Positions 11,331 through 23,669 of a stretch of 64,000 nt of DNA are shown piece by piece (the stretch's first letter is position 1; each line of letters starts with the position of its first letter). Made by a program: the position numbers and the translations under genes. The notes beneath the pieces were generated by a model, which made no database searches, was not told where the DNA came from, and was given only the letters and a program-made list of their open reading frames with translations. The stretch comes from Rhinopithecus roxellana (lineage: Eukaryota > Chordata > Mammalia > Primates > Cercopithecidae): the NCBI RefSeq assembly GCF_007565055.1, contig NC_044551.1, positions 100,712,266 through 100,776,265 on the forward strand. Reading direction: 5' to 3'.

Positions 11331-12559
11331 AGCATTTGAAAAGTAATTGAATCTTTTGGTGTAAAATGGAGACATCTTTATTCACTTTTGCTGAAAGACA
11401 TGAGACAAAAGCCAGAGCAAAGAATAAAAAAAAGAAATTATCTGAACTCCATTTAACCTTCCAGTTGAATGTCGATCTCACCATAAGAATACAAATGTGT
11501 ACTTGTAGAGTGTTTAAAGCCTGTCTCTTATTTTATGACTGCAAATAGATCTTAGTCTAAAATAATAAATCAAATTCATAAATGGGGGGAAAAATATAAG
11601 CTTGTATAGCCGAAGTGAAATGATTATCCAAATAGTTCCAAACCAGAATCTAAAACTCGGGATGTGGGGCGGGGAGATCTATTTCCTAATTTATCCATAC
11701 TAGCTTTATTATTGACTGCATCATTCAGATAAATGTTCAAAATCCTTGCTGGATTTGTATGAACAGAAAAAGCATACAAATGTTTGAAATCATATCTTCC
11801 AAAACAGATTTGCCTGTTGATAACTGTCCTTTCACTTGGGACACTGGGAATATTGGTTAAAAACTTGAATAACAGCAGCTGAAAACTATGGTTGTCAGAT
11901 TTAGCAAAATGAATAAATTATGGTGTGGTGTAGGGGGTAGGGGGCTCCAATTTAAATTTGAATTTCAGATAAGCAACTCATGATATTTTAGTATAAGAAT
12001 GTCTCAAATATTGCATGGAATATGGGGCGTGCAAAATTTGAAATATACTTACATAAAATATTATTCATTTTTCATTTGAAAGTTGACTTAATTGGGAATC
12101 CTGCATTTTATCCGGCAACCCTGAAAGATGTACTCCTTATTGTCTTACTTCCTGAATGTACTAAGACGTCCTTTCCTTCACACACACAGATGCACACACA
12201 CACACCCTAACTTTCAATTAACACAGAGGGGTTTTTTTTTTAATATTTATTCATCAGGTTATCTCTAAGTTTATTTTAATCATATTTTCCTCTCAAGTAC
12301 TGCCTTTCCACAGCAGTAAAACATATGCTGTTTGCTGCCTAAGTAGATGGGTAATGTAAGCTGTGATGTGGAGAGAATTCTTCTCTTATCCGTTCTCTCT
12401 GAGGGTATAGTTACAGAAACATATATATGTGCTTTTATCTGTGATAAGAGCTACCATCTGCTAGCTGCAATGTGCACAGCTTACCGTCTGAAGTGCTTAT
12501 ACATATTATGAAAACACACAGCTTTTGTGTATGTTGAGAATACATATAGACAGTGTTCT
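11331..12559. other. Unassigned DNA
   Basis: No recognisable gene. A short CA tract is at 12180-12206 and a T-run at about 12232-12241. Confidence 0.35.
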
Positions 12560-13330
12560 AATAAACCAGAATATTAGCTGTTTGAATATGTCAAATCGAT
12601 GCAAAATATATAACGATAATTATGGACAAGAATGATTCGAGCTGGCATGTTGCCATGTGTGTATTTATGCCAGTAGCATCTTTGGGATCTTTCAATATTG
12701 CATTATTTGCAGCCTCTTCCTATGAGACAATTATTTTAGACAAATGGAATCTTTTCAATGAGGCAAGGCTTTTGCTTCATTCAAGGAGCAGAAGCTTCAT
12801 GCCGGGGATACCAAATCCCCGGGATATGGGCTGCATATATGTGAGCAACGGGAGAGACTGAGACCGCGCGACAGAACATATAAATCTGAGTTACTTTGAC
12901 CTTTAATCCAGGAGAGCACGAAGAGAAATGCACTAGGAAGGTTGGTTTGTAGCTGTCTGGAGACTGATAAGCTGTAATAAAGGTGCACTCAGTTGCAATT
13001 CATCTAAAGCTTCCATTGCTATCATCCTCCTTTTTCGATTTTTGTTACCTTGAGTACTTATCTAAATCCCTTTCAATGCCAGCTTGAATGCACTTTGTGT
13101 TCTCTCCAACTGTGACTAGGGCTGTCTGTGTGCGTCCGTGTGCTGCAGCACACTCTCTTTCCCCTTGTTTGACAAGAACCAATGCCAACACCTAATTAAG
13201 GATAAGCCACAGAGCTCTCGGCTTTATCATTGTCAACTGCTCCATTCCTAGCTTTCTGCCTAGTTGTTTTTAATGACATGAGTAACAGTTCGGTTCAGCA
13301 TTCCTCAGGCCCGTTCCAGATCTCAGGGAC
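12560..13330. promoter_or_regulatory. Candidate conserved noncoding element C
   Basis: Repeat-free 770-bp block. It includes the dyad 'ccgggga' (12802-12808) / 'tccccgg' (12816-12822), a 'gaccgcgcgac' CpG cluster near 12862, and a homeodomain-type 'cctaattaag' at 13191. Overlapping small frames on both strands argue against coding. The regulatory role is inference. Confidence 0.3.
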
Positions 13331-13700
13331 TAAGTATGGCAAGCAGCAACAGCGGAAAGATGGTGGCCCTTTGTGCCCCATGTCCTGTGAACACTAGCGA
13401 AATAGGGCCACGCTGGCTTCCATGTGTTATCTGCCCACTCTGCACATGCAGTGCAGACATGCAGGGATGTCGGATGAAAAATTCACAGGATGTCTCTCTC
13501 AGAAGTTTTCCAAATCTTCCAGGCACTTAATTTATGAAGTCTCATCTGTTTCAATTTCATATTACATTATATTAAACATTCTAACTCAATTTTGCAAATG
13601 TAAGAGTTAATCAGTCCCTAAAACTCTGATGGAATCAGATTAAGATGCCTGTTACTTCCAAACAGCCAATTCACTGTATATTTTTAAAATAAAGTATGGC
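13331..13700. other. Unassigned DNA
   Basis: Open frames overlap on both strands at 13323-13610, as expected by chance in DNA of moderate G+C. No gene is supported. Confidence 0.3.
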
Positions 13701-13701
13701 A

Positions 13702-13757
13702 TGTGTGTGTATGTGTGTGTGTGTGTGTGTATGTGTGAGAGAGAGAGAGACAAAGAA

Positions 13758-13790
<33 letters not shown>

Positions 13791-13791
13791 A
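13702..13791 (+). repeat. Compound (TG)n(GA)n microsatellite
   Basis: TG repeats with two A interruptions (13702-13736) run directly into GA repeats with AAAG interruptions (13737-13791). The apparent reading frames through it on both strands are artefacts of the repeat. Confidence 0.97.
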
Positions 13792-15524
13792 ACAGAGGAG
13801 CTTGTACCATGTTTTCCTCTATACTTTTCTATTATACTAGTAGAAGTGCAATCCTTTTCCTGGAAGGTGAGATTGTTAGTTTTAAATATGTGCATTTGCA
13901 TTTCTCTTTGTTCTCTGACCTTGATTGAAGCTTAATGTTGTAAATGATCACAGAACTGTCACAAGGCATGGAGTTATCTCAAGACTATATCATTTGCTGA
14001 AAGATCATTGAAAAGAAAAAATATCCAAATTGTGTGTATCACTAGTGTTGGTGTGATTTTCAACCATGTTAAAGGCACCTAGACTCAGTGGGGGAAAACT
14101 GATTATTTGTTTCATTTTCTATTGCTGCTTTGCTTCAGCTTTATGTTTTCTTTAAAACTACAAAACATTTTTTGTTCTGACTTCAATATCATCTCTTTTT
14201 TAAATTCACTTGGATGCTTTGACTCCATTCAAACTTTCATTTTGTTTTGTTTTGTTTAACTTGTAATTTTGGAGGTCAGGAGAAAAAAGAACATCAGCAT
14301 TTTATCTGCAGACATGGAGGGGTTGAAATATTCTTCCAAAAGAAGACAATGTTAGTAAATGTGATTATTCAATAGTTCTATTTCACAGACTATTCTGGGT
14401 TGGTCCCTATGAGATCCATAATATGCTAGGTATAGAATGAATTTAAAAAAAAAAAACATAATTCCCACATGGTAGGAATTTAGAGTCCAATTAAAGATAT
14501 AAAATATTTTATATCCAACATGTCTTTATGTGACTCTTTGGAAATAGCAGTAAATCTCGGCAAATATTTTAGAGTCTTAAATAGGATATACTTGTTCCCT
14601 TTCTTCCTGAGTTGACCCAGCCCTATCTACAAAAGCAAAATGAAAAATTGAGTCTCTTATCTACTCTATTTAAACCAAATATTTGTTTTTGCCCAAGTTA
14701 TCAGAATATTTTAGATAAAACTTTTGCTTACTCAAGTGATTCAGGTCTCAGTGCTTTCTGCCTGCCAGTGGAGACAGCACCCCTTCTGAATGCAGCCCCA
14801 GCACGTCAGAGGCAGTGACACTGCCTGCACCTGCCACCTCTCCTTCGGGATTCCAAGCTGATGCTTTTGATGTTTCTTCTGATTAACATGGTTTTTCTGA
14901 GTGGTGGTGATGGATTTGTATTAAAACATCTGTACTCTGTTATAATGCACCCTGGGAGACTGAGGCAGCTTGGGAAGATGACCATGGAGAGATCTGTGTG
15001 CATTCTATGACCACAAACTTGAGTATTTCTCTTCCCTGTGTTAACAGGACCACACTGAAATCATAGTAATCAGCTTTACCTCTGACTAATTCATCCATCT
15101 CCTCAAAGCTAATATTCTAAAATACTATATTGGGTCAGATGGTAGCAAATGCACACTTCTCAATAGTCTAGTTCAACTGAGAGTGTGAGGGATTGGACAC
15201 AGGCTACATCTTCTATAACAGGCCTATTCCTAAACTTGTGCCTCTCTAGTGGTCTAGAGAAAACCAGAAATGTCACATAATCAAGATCTGATAATTCCAT
15301 AAGGAATTTCTCAGTTGTTGGGTGGATCTCCCATTGTAGAAACAGCCTATCTAAACTCTGCAGTAAATAACAGTCAGTCCAGAAAAATATGAATAAAACC
15401 CCTTTAAGGGTATTTTATTGATCCTAGAATTATTGTACTTCATAAAACAATAAAAAGCTACAGTCTTTCATAATATAAACTGAATCTTTGTTGAAATAAA
15501 TAATTTTCTTATACAAGTACAATG
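13792..15524. other. Unassigned DNA
   Basis: No gene. Small TTTTG tract near 14243-14259 and an A12 run near 14447. No repeat family identified with confidence. Confidence 0.3.
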
Positions 15525-15675
15525 GGTCTAAATATGTTAGCCAAAAGTGAGCTGAACCAAAAAAAAAAAGTGGATATTATAAATTAAAAGTTTGAATTTT
15601 GGTCTAAATATGTTAGCCAAAAGTGAGCTTCTCCAAAAAAAAAATGGATTTTGTAAATTAAAAGTTTGGATTTTG
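15525..15675 (+). repeat. Two-copy tandem duplication, about 76-bp unit
   Basis: Copy 1 is 15525-15600 and copy 2 is 15601-15675. Both start 'ggtctaaatatgttagccaa' and contain an A-run in the middle. They differ at several positions after 'aaaagtgagct' and in the A-run length, so the duplication is not recent. Confidence 0.9.
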
Positions 15676-17290
15676 CAAATTAAATGACGTTTGTTTTCTA
15701 TAGGCAGAAGTAGCGAATGATACTTTCTTATTGAACTTTCACATTATAATCATAATGATTGGCTTTTTTACACAAATAGAGCCTGAGTGCCTATCGCATC
15801 AATGGTTAATAGAGAATTGCCTACATTCTACACATGAAGAGTCCCATTTTAAAAATTCTTATATTCATAAGAATTTTTTATGTTAGTATCAATTAGAAAT
15901 TTAAAGTATATTATGAAAAATGCAAAAGCAATACACACATTTGAAAATTACTTTGAACAAATTACTTGTAGTTTTTTTTAATCGTATACCAAGTATAATC
16001 AATATATTTTTCATTTCCTAACATTTAAGAACATACATTGCAGTCTATAGGTTAAGCCAAGCTTCTCTGTACATGACCCAATGGGTTGTTACACCAGTAC
16101 ACTTTTTCTGTATATTCAGGCTTGGGATTAAGTATTAGACAATGCTAGTTCTACATACCCTTTATTTACATATGTGTTCCACTGAATTTACCCAAGGGAG
16201 TAAACTGAGTTTGGCATTCATAAAAGAGTTCTATTCTCTAAGGATAATTATACTGTTGTTTCTTTGAGACTATACATAAATATTTATTTCATATAATCTA
16301 AGAAATTCCAATTTATATTAAAAGTAGATTCACTATTTATAAGGCTACCTTTGATCTGATTAAACACATGTACGAGTAATCCATCTACTTATAAGACCTG
16401 TCCAAAAGCCATTGTTTTAATACAAAAGATGACCTATTTGTTTTGCTAGACAAAAGTATACGTGGCATGGGTCAATAATTAACTTCCTCAGTGTATACCT
16501 TTCATAAGTCAGTACCTTAAGCTGCTTATACTCAAAAATAAATGAACTGCATAGTGAAATAAATTGTTGTGACTAAAACATAACGTCATGTGTTGTTCGT
16601 CCCTAGATTGGAAGGATCAGTGCAAATCTTTTATAACGGGAACACCAACATGGAGATGTAGGTAGGTTTCATCTCCAGCTGAATCTGATGTCAGTGTGGT
16701 AATTACCAGGCCCAGTCAATAATACCTCTCCTCAGTATAATTGCAAATCCAGTACAACCATGACCAGAACTAAATTGCTTCAGAACAATCAATAGGAATC
16801 TTCTGATTGTATTCTCAGGTGTATGCATCAAATATAAAGAGGAAAACTGTCCATTCAACCAAAAGGTCAATTTTATAAATAAAAATTCTGTATAAAAGTC
16901 ATGTTATGTTTTATGTTCTTTCCAGGAAGAAGAGACTAAGTGTATTGGTTAGTTGCCCATGGAAGGAAAGTGTGTAGCAGGGAATTCATCAGTGGACAAA
17001 TAACAATGCAAGGAAAGCAAGAATATTTTTGAATTAGAGATTTACAGATGGCTGAAGATAAACTAGGCAATTCAGCAAACATCTTCCTGCTGTTTTGAAA
17101 CACAACTTTGAACTTAAAACTAAAATTCCTGTACTCCTTGGTAAGTTTTCAGTCATTAAAGGGGCTTGTTAACTAATGAGTCCCATAAGCTGTTAGTTTC
17201 ATTAGAAAATAAGATTAGAGCTATTAATGCCCTATCATAAGCATGTAATAATATAGGTTACTTGAAAGGGTCAGTGTCGCATCTGTTCAG
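15676..17290. other. AT-rich unassigned DNA
   Basis: No gene. Contains a 12-bp-arm hairpin at 15851-15878 ('aaaaattcttat', 4-nt loop, complementary arm). Confidence 0.35.
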
Positions 17291-17365
17291 ATCAGTGCTC
17301 CTTAAACTGTGTGTGTGTGGGGGGGGGGGGGAGGGGCGGCGGCGGGGCGGTCAGAATTACCAGGG
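17291..17365 (+). repeat. G-run microsatellite inside a possible hAT (MER20-like) end
   Basis: 'cagtgctccttaaact' at 17293 and 'cagaattaccaggga' at 17352 resemble the end of MER20-type hAT elements. Between them lie a GT tract and about 13 consecutive G, then GGGG/GGC repeats to 17350. The hAT assignment is weak; the G-run is plain. Confidence 0.5.
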
Positions 17366-17749
17366 AGAATGAGAAGATTAGAACCACAGAGCTACTGAAC
17401 TATGCAAAAAAACAAAAATAGTTGTTTGGTGATAATGAACTTGGGCTACGTTACGTTGTCTCACTCCTAGCCAAACAAGAGCATCTTCAGGTCTAAGAAT
17501 ATTGAAACTGGATTCCACACAAGTCTGGCCACGCTAACAGCACCATGATGCTAAAGGGAGAGCAGAGTGGTCTTCCATACCCACTGGTCTCCTGCTGGTT
17601 GCCCCACTCCCAGGGTGAGGACAGAAACATCCCCGATCTTTCTGTTGTAAACAATCTCTCCTCCTTCAGTGCTCCACTTCACTCAGACTCTATTTACAAG
17701 AGTCTATTTACTCTTTTAAATATTTAATCATTTGCTTTTTTTTTTTCTT

Positions 17750-18015
17750 TTACACTTTCTCTGTAAAGGCAAGCGTTGTTTCTCAACCATCTGTGCTCCG
17801 TATACGGTGTGGATCACAGTGTCATTCACATATGGACCCTCGGTAAATTTTGATTGCACAAATGGATGAGTGAATATTGTACACATTTGACATTATATCT
17901 AATGACTCTCCCAAGGCCAGGACTGGGTCTTCTTCATCCACCAACAACTCTAATATCTAGCACAGCACCTTCTATATCATGGTAGACAGTTTTTAACGAT
18001 GCATTGAATTAACAG
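17750..18015 (+). mobile_element. Possible L2 3'-end fragments
   Basis: Diverged matches to the L2 end pattern, for example 'caggactgggtcttcttcat' near 17918 and 'tagcacagcaccttctatat' near 17956. Low similarity. Confidence 0.35.
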
Positions 18016-18429
18016 TTAAAATGAAGCTAATTATCACCCAGAGTAATAACAGCAATAACATGCTGCTACTAAAAAATTAATATGAAAGTTACCTAAAATA
18101 TGAAATGCATAATCAAGTCTAATGACACAAAATTTAGAATTCACCATATCTAGAGCTGGCCCTACCCTCCAGTGGGACACTGAGGAAACTATGAGAGAAA
18201 ACTGTGACTCCTAGTTTCAATGTTCTCAAAATGAGGAAAACTATTTTTGGTATAAAATTACTAGTTTTACATCACTTTTTGAAATGTTGCTGATATGTCA
18301 TACATAATAAAACAGAATAGACCAAAAGGGTGTAAAAATGCTCATTAGCCTGAACTGACGACTATTTCTTTTTATGTAAGATACATAGGATTTGAGATTT
18401 TTTTTTTTTAAGTGACCAAATATTTTTAG

Positions 18430-18500
18430 CAGATGTGAAAGGAAGAAAGAGAAAGAGGAAGCGGAGTGAGAGGAGGGAGGGTGGGAGGGAGGAAGAAATT
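18430..18500 (+). repeat. Polypurine tract with canonical G-quadruplex motif
   Basis: Almost pure A/G from 18438 to 18500. Bases 18475-18489 read GGGAGGGTGGGAGGG: four G-triplets with single-base loops. Confidence 0.9.
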
Positions 18501-18689
18501 AATTTAAATGCAGTAGTAATTTCTAAAGCCTCAGAAGTAGCATGTGTCTTATGAGAGCAAGCCTTGTATAAATCATGTTGTCTAAGCTTCTTTTTACCAC
18601 CCCACCCCCACTAGCAAAAAGGAATTCTATAGTTGGCATTTTTGCATTAAGGTATAAATGAAAACGTTGCAGTCAAAACAACCCAAAGG

Positions 18690-18960
18690 CTGTTAAATAG
18701 CTGATAATTTCATCAAATCCAAAATGAATGTAGCTATATTAGAAGCATAATGCTGTAAACATTTTCAATTACCTCCCTTAACCCGTTTGAAAAGCTAACT
18801 GGAGAATGTTCTCCGTGAGGTCGTGCACGAAGGAGCACACTGCAGTCCTCAGCCCTTCCATCACTCTGCTGGAAGGGGACAGCGTGGACTCTTGCCCACA
18901 TCAGTTTTCAATTGCTCAAGCAATTGTTTCCTGTAGATTAATTTGTAATTCTAAATTTCC
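18690..18960. promoter_or_regulatory. Candidate conserved noncoding element D
   Basis: Repeat-free block containing an 18-bp dyad (18909-18926: caattgct, 2-nt gap, agcaattg) and adjacent 'gattaatttgtaatt' homeodomain-type cores. Regulatory role inferred, not shown. Confidence 0.25.
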
Positions 18961-19525
18961 AGGAGAATGAAATGTGAGCCCTGTGCCTCCCTCAGGCCAT
19001 TTCCAGAGCTATGGCTTTCTTGTAATCTGAGGTGGAGGCAGAGTGGTAACACGTGAAAAACAGAAAGACAGGGCTCAGTCAGGGCGGGAGGGAGGGAGAC
19101 GCAGGAGGAACAGACAGTGGACACAAGGAAAGAAAGAGAGTGGAAGAGAGAGTGGCTGAGACAACGACAGGAGACCCAGGAGGGCATAAACCAGTAAGGG
19201 GAGCTGTATCCCCCACCTTCCTCAAATGTATGCCTTGCATCCTTTCACAAGCGGCAGTTTTACACAACAGTGTCATCCTTGCATGCTATGCCTCATCTCA
19301 TAAAAGGTAAGTAAATAAACAAGCAACACATAAATACTCTTGAAGCAGGGCTTTGCAATACCAGGAGACACATGTCTACAATGTTCGCAGATGGAGTGAG
19401 TTTTATTTACTGGTTTTGTAATACACTAGTTAGTCCTCTCTCCTCATTCTAGCCTTATACAGGTCTGCCACTTTGTTTCGAAGCCAAATTACCTGTCACA
19501 TTGTAGAACAGTTTGGGTCCATGAA
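18961..19525. other. Unassigned DNA with purine-rich patch
   Basis: 19080-19165 is GA-rich. Open frames overlap on both strands at 18951-19310. None resembles a known protein. Confidence 0.3.
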
Positions 19526-19535
19526 AGGAAATGCA

Positions 19536-19818
19536 GCCGGGCGCGGTGGCTCAAGCCTGTAATCCCAGCACTTTGGGAGGCCGAGACGGGCGGATCACAA
19601 GGTCAGGAGATCGAGACCATCCTGGCTAACACGGTGAAACCCCGTCTCTACTAAAAAAAAATACAAAAAACTAGCCGGGCGAGGTAGTGGGCGCCTGTGG
19701 TCCCAGCTACTCGGGAGGCTGAGGCAGGAGAATGGTGTGAACCTGGGAGGCAGAGCTTGCAGTGAGCTGAGATCCGGCCACTGAACTCCAGCCTGGGCGA
19801 CAGAGCGAGACTCCATCT

Positions 19819-19853
<35 letters not shown>

Positions 19854-19854
19854 C
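19536..19854 (+). mobile_element. Young Alu (AluYR-like, Old World monkey type)
   Basis: Full-length dimer with a tail of about 30 uninterrupted A followed by 'gac'. Perfect 10-bp target-site duplication 'aggaaatgca' at 19526-19535 and 19855-19864. It carries 'ctcaagcctg' and 'gatccggccactg', which I associate with cercopithecid AluY subfamilies. The long pure A-tail also argues for a recent insertion. The first G of the consensus is missing. Confidence 0.93.
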
Positions 19855-19864
19855 AGGAAATGCA

Positions 19865-22800
19865 TTCTCTAAGTGCAAAGCCTTAGGTAATTACTCTGAG
19901 ACAGGGTTTTCATTCAGTCAAAATTTGTTGAACAGCCAGTTCTCACAGAAAACTATAGGAGAATACATGTTTCTTTAAACAAAGAGTCTTCCAGAGTCGC
20001 CAGTTTCATACAGTAGAGCTTAACCTTTCATTGGGACATGGATTCCTCTGGGAAAGTGATTTTTGAAAAATATGTAGCCTCTTCCATGATAAATGAACAT
20101 AAGACTAATTGTACATTAGTACTGACTTTTCCTTCACCATGTCAAAATAGAAAAACAGTATTTCTAAAAACGTGTATATTGCTAGGCTTTTTGCATGTAA
20201 ATATTTATGGCAACTTTCTAAAGTTAATTTAAATCAGTCCAAAATATGCAAAATTGTATCCATCTAAGTTTTGATCAAAAGTAAATTTCAATAAGAAGGC
20301 AGCCAAAGTTTGTCTTTAAGCAGACATTGAAAACATGAAATGGTCTTTGACATGGTAATATGCGTGCCATCTTTGAGCCGTCAGCATGTTGTTTTGAAGC
20401 AAGAGGTCTTTAAAACCCTCACTCACAATGACATGTAGATGCCAGGAACAGAAGCAGACTTTCCATAGCTCCCTTTGCCAAACAAAGGGAGACATATCAA
20501 AGAACTCTCCTACATTCTGTGTTGCATTATTTTCCTCATCTGCTCACTCAATAAGGCCATTTTTGGCAAGCTCTGAATCATCAATATCATCAGTGTTGTG
20601 TTATTATTGTTATAGGGAAAATAGAATAAAAGATCCATGAGGTCAGAGATTGTGTCTGAGTCATTTTCCACTGGACCTCCTACAATGCTGTTACAGAAAG
20701 TAGTGTGTCACAATGACTTGGAAAGATTCTTTCTTCATCAAACAATTAACAATGAATATGCAGATAAAATAAAACTTTGCTGTATCTGTGCAGGTACCTG
20801 ATTTTCTCCTATAGTTTTGCTTGACAAGGCATGGAGCACAGTTAATGGATACTTTCTGGACAATTTTGTAAAAGCAAGGCAGGAGTACAATTTTCAGGCC
20901 ATGTCTACATATTGTTTGGTTTCTAATTTTAGGTAATTTATTGGGCATTACTCTGTCAATGAGGTGAAAATGAATGTCACACTTTGGGAGATAAATTATT
21001 AAAAATTTGGACTCTATGTACTCAATTGGAGTTGACTGAGTAACTGAGATATTTAAAAGTTTGCAGAACATAGGAAACTGTTAAAAATATCTTCACAGTT
21101 TTCAAAGCTCACTGGTTTTGCAAAATTTCTACTTGGCCTGGAAAATGTGACTTGACCTTATATACACACATCTTTACCAGGCCTCATCCTACCTCTTTTA
21201 CTTCCCCCACCTCCACACACATGTAAATGTCTTCTTAGTTGATCTCTTTAAATCATAAATCATTAAAGCTTTCTCAACTCAGAACACTGCTTTCATTTCT
21301 TTTTGGAATACAGAGAATTTGATGAGAATGGCAATAACATTTTCCCCCAGAACAAATGAGCCATGTCTCCTCCAAGACATAGGTGGTACCTGAATGTGAC
21401 CAGCAGAGCAAGACCCTGTAATGACAACTTTGAATGGACTATTTGTACTTGCACGTGTCAGGTTGAAGGCATGGCCTTCCTAACTAAAGTTTAATAATGT
21501 CTCTTAGGAATATTTCAATTATTCCATGACACATCTGTCTAGAAACATGTAAATATGATCATGAATTCCAAACTGACACTGGAAGTCAAGAGAAATATAG
21601 GTCCTATTTTAACTATTTAATTGCACATAGCGCTCTGCCTGATCTTCAGTCTCAGATGTAGAAACTAATCCATTTTTAACTGACTGCCTTGCTTCTGTGA
21701 TTACCTAAATTACCCAAAAAATAATTGTTAGTTAAGGTAGATCTAAGATTCAAATTAGTGGTTTCAAAGACCTGGGTCTGTGTTCACCAGGCATTCTTGA
21801 GTTACTAAGAAGAGACATTCTCAGCCACCCAGAGTTCACAGGAGTTTAGTCTGTGAACACTGAGAGAAAGAAAGGAACAGGGCAAAACATCTCAGGAAGC
21901 CTCATGAAATAGGTAGGGACTAAAAGTCACAAAAGTAAACCCCTGAGTAAAGTACACTGACAGTGACTGGGTCTCCTGATAATCTCTCAGTCCAGTCAGT
22001 GCACAGCTTACTAGTCCAGAGCTTCATCATCATGGGAAGACAGCTGTCTACAATTAGGTACCCACTGCTGCTAACACCATCAGTCAAGTTCCCTCTACTT
22101 TCTTCTCTCACACATGACTTTTTCTTCATTTAAAGCTTTTGCTGCTTTATCTTTTTTTTCTGTGTGTCACTCATCTTCTAGATTACTCTGCTATCTGCTG
22201 ATTCTTTCAAGATGTATTACATTCAAAAGTCCAAAGAGAACATGTGCCTGATTTGGCCAGTCATCGTTCACCAAAAAGTACCCCTATTGATTACCGTCCT
22301 TGTGCTATGCCAAAGCCAATATGTCAGGTGCCCTTAGGAAAGGTGCCAATCTCTTGTCCAATATACTGAAGCCAAGGAATGCAAAACAAACCAGACTGAG
22401 GACAAGGGACCATCCACTGCTTAGTTAAGGATAAGGCTCCATGTTGAGACCTCTCAAAATGACATCTTGCATACATTCCCCAGGAAGTTAAACATTATGA
22501 CTTCAATTTCATCTAAACCATCAAAAAAAATTTTAGCGAGAGATTATGAAAGCTAATTTTTAACATGTCTTCAAAAATTAATAGGGTGAAATGATACCAC
22601 TGAGATACTTCTAGTAGAATATGGGGACATCTCCCCATTCTGTCCTGATATTTTCTTTGTAACCAACTCTGCACCATGTTAGTGATTTGCATATAATAGC
22701 CTCCTGGCACAGATAAAATAAAACAAGTTCCCATTGCAGCTAATAAACTCACTGTAACAAGTCCCTCAACTTTGCCTGGTCACAGTGCTCAGCAGGATTG

Positions 22801-23669
22801 CCATATGCGGAACTGGATGCAAGATAAAAATAACATTATTTTGTGCTTTCAAACCCATACAACTTTATATTGTCTCTTTGGAAATAAATTTTGTTTAATG
22901 ACCAGTGATTATCTCCTATCTGCCTTGCTATAATACCAGTTTTGTTTTTTTTTCTTTTTAATCACTAGTGTTATCTGTACTTTGGAAGAAGAGCTACAAT
23001 TAAACATATTTTGAACAGAAGAGAAAAAAGCAGCAGGGCTTTTTTGGCATCCGTTCGTACAGCCTATCATTCCAAAACATTTCTGGTTTTACACTGGTAT
23101 CATCGACCAATGTCAGCACAGCTGAGGTGGCTGTGCTAATTAACTGTCCTGCCGAACCAGCTGAGAAAGCTTGTAGAAACTCCATGGGAATATGAGCTAT
23201 TAGAAAGAAATTCTATCCAGTGGAACTAGGGAACAAACCCAAATATAGAATCAAAACACAGAACAGTTGCCCTTAACCATCAGGTGATAACATCATCAGT
23301 TACAAGATGTTAGAGAGTTAGCAGAGTTGAATACCAGGCTGGTATGACGGAAGAAAAATTAATCACATGTAAAGAGTTCAAGGCCATTTCTTCTGTTTAC
23401 AACAAAGCTTTTGGGAATAGCTAACTTAGCATCTCAGAAGAGAGAAAGTTCTCACAATCCAAGAGAGAAAGTACTCAAAATCCAAAGGCACATTCTCAAG
23501 GGAAAAACCAGTGCAACACAAGATTAAGATTACAATCTCTAAGGGGCTACTTGAGATGTGTACGGGATGGGGCAAGAGTGGGGAGGGTTGTCCTGGGAAT
23601 ATGATGAAATGGTAGGTGTCATGCAGGATAGACAATTAGGGTCAAATGCCTGAAAGGGTGTACGTAACA
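19865..23669. other. Largely unassigned DNA
   Basis: Nearly 4 kb without a confident repeat. A possible L2 end is at about 20625-20690. The longest open frame (20691-21071, minus, 126 codons) resembles no family I know and its sequence is AT-rich with no splice context. A T-run lies near 22945-22960. Confidence 0.35.

Noticed and set aside
13671..13935. Frames with repeated VCVC or ERER residues
   Set aside because: They translate the TG/GA microsatellite on both strands.
20691..21071. 126-codon open frame on the minus strand
   Set aside because: AT-rich, no recognisable domain and no promoter or splice context. A frame of this length is expected by chance in 64 kb.
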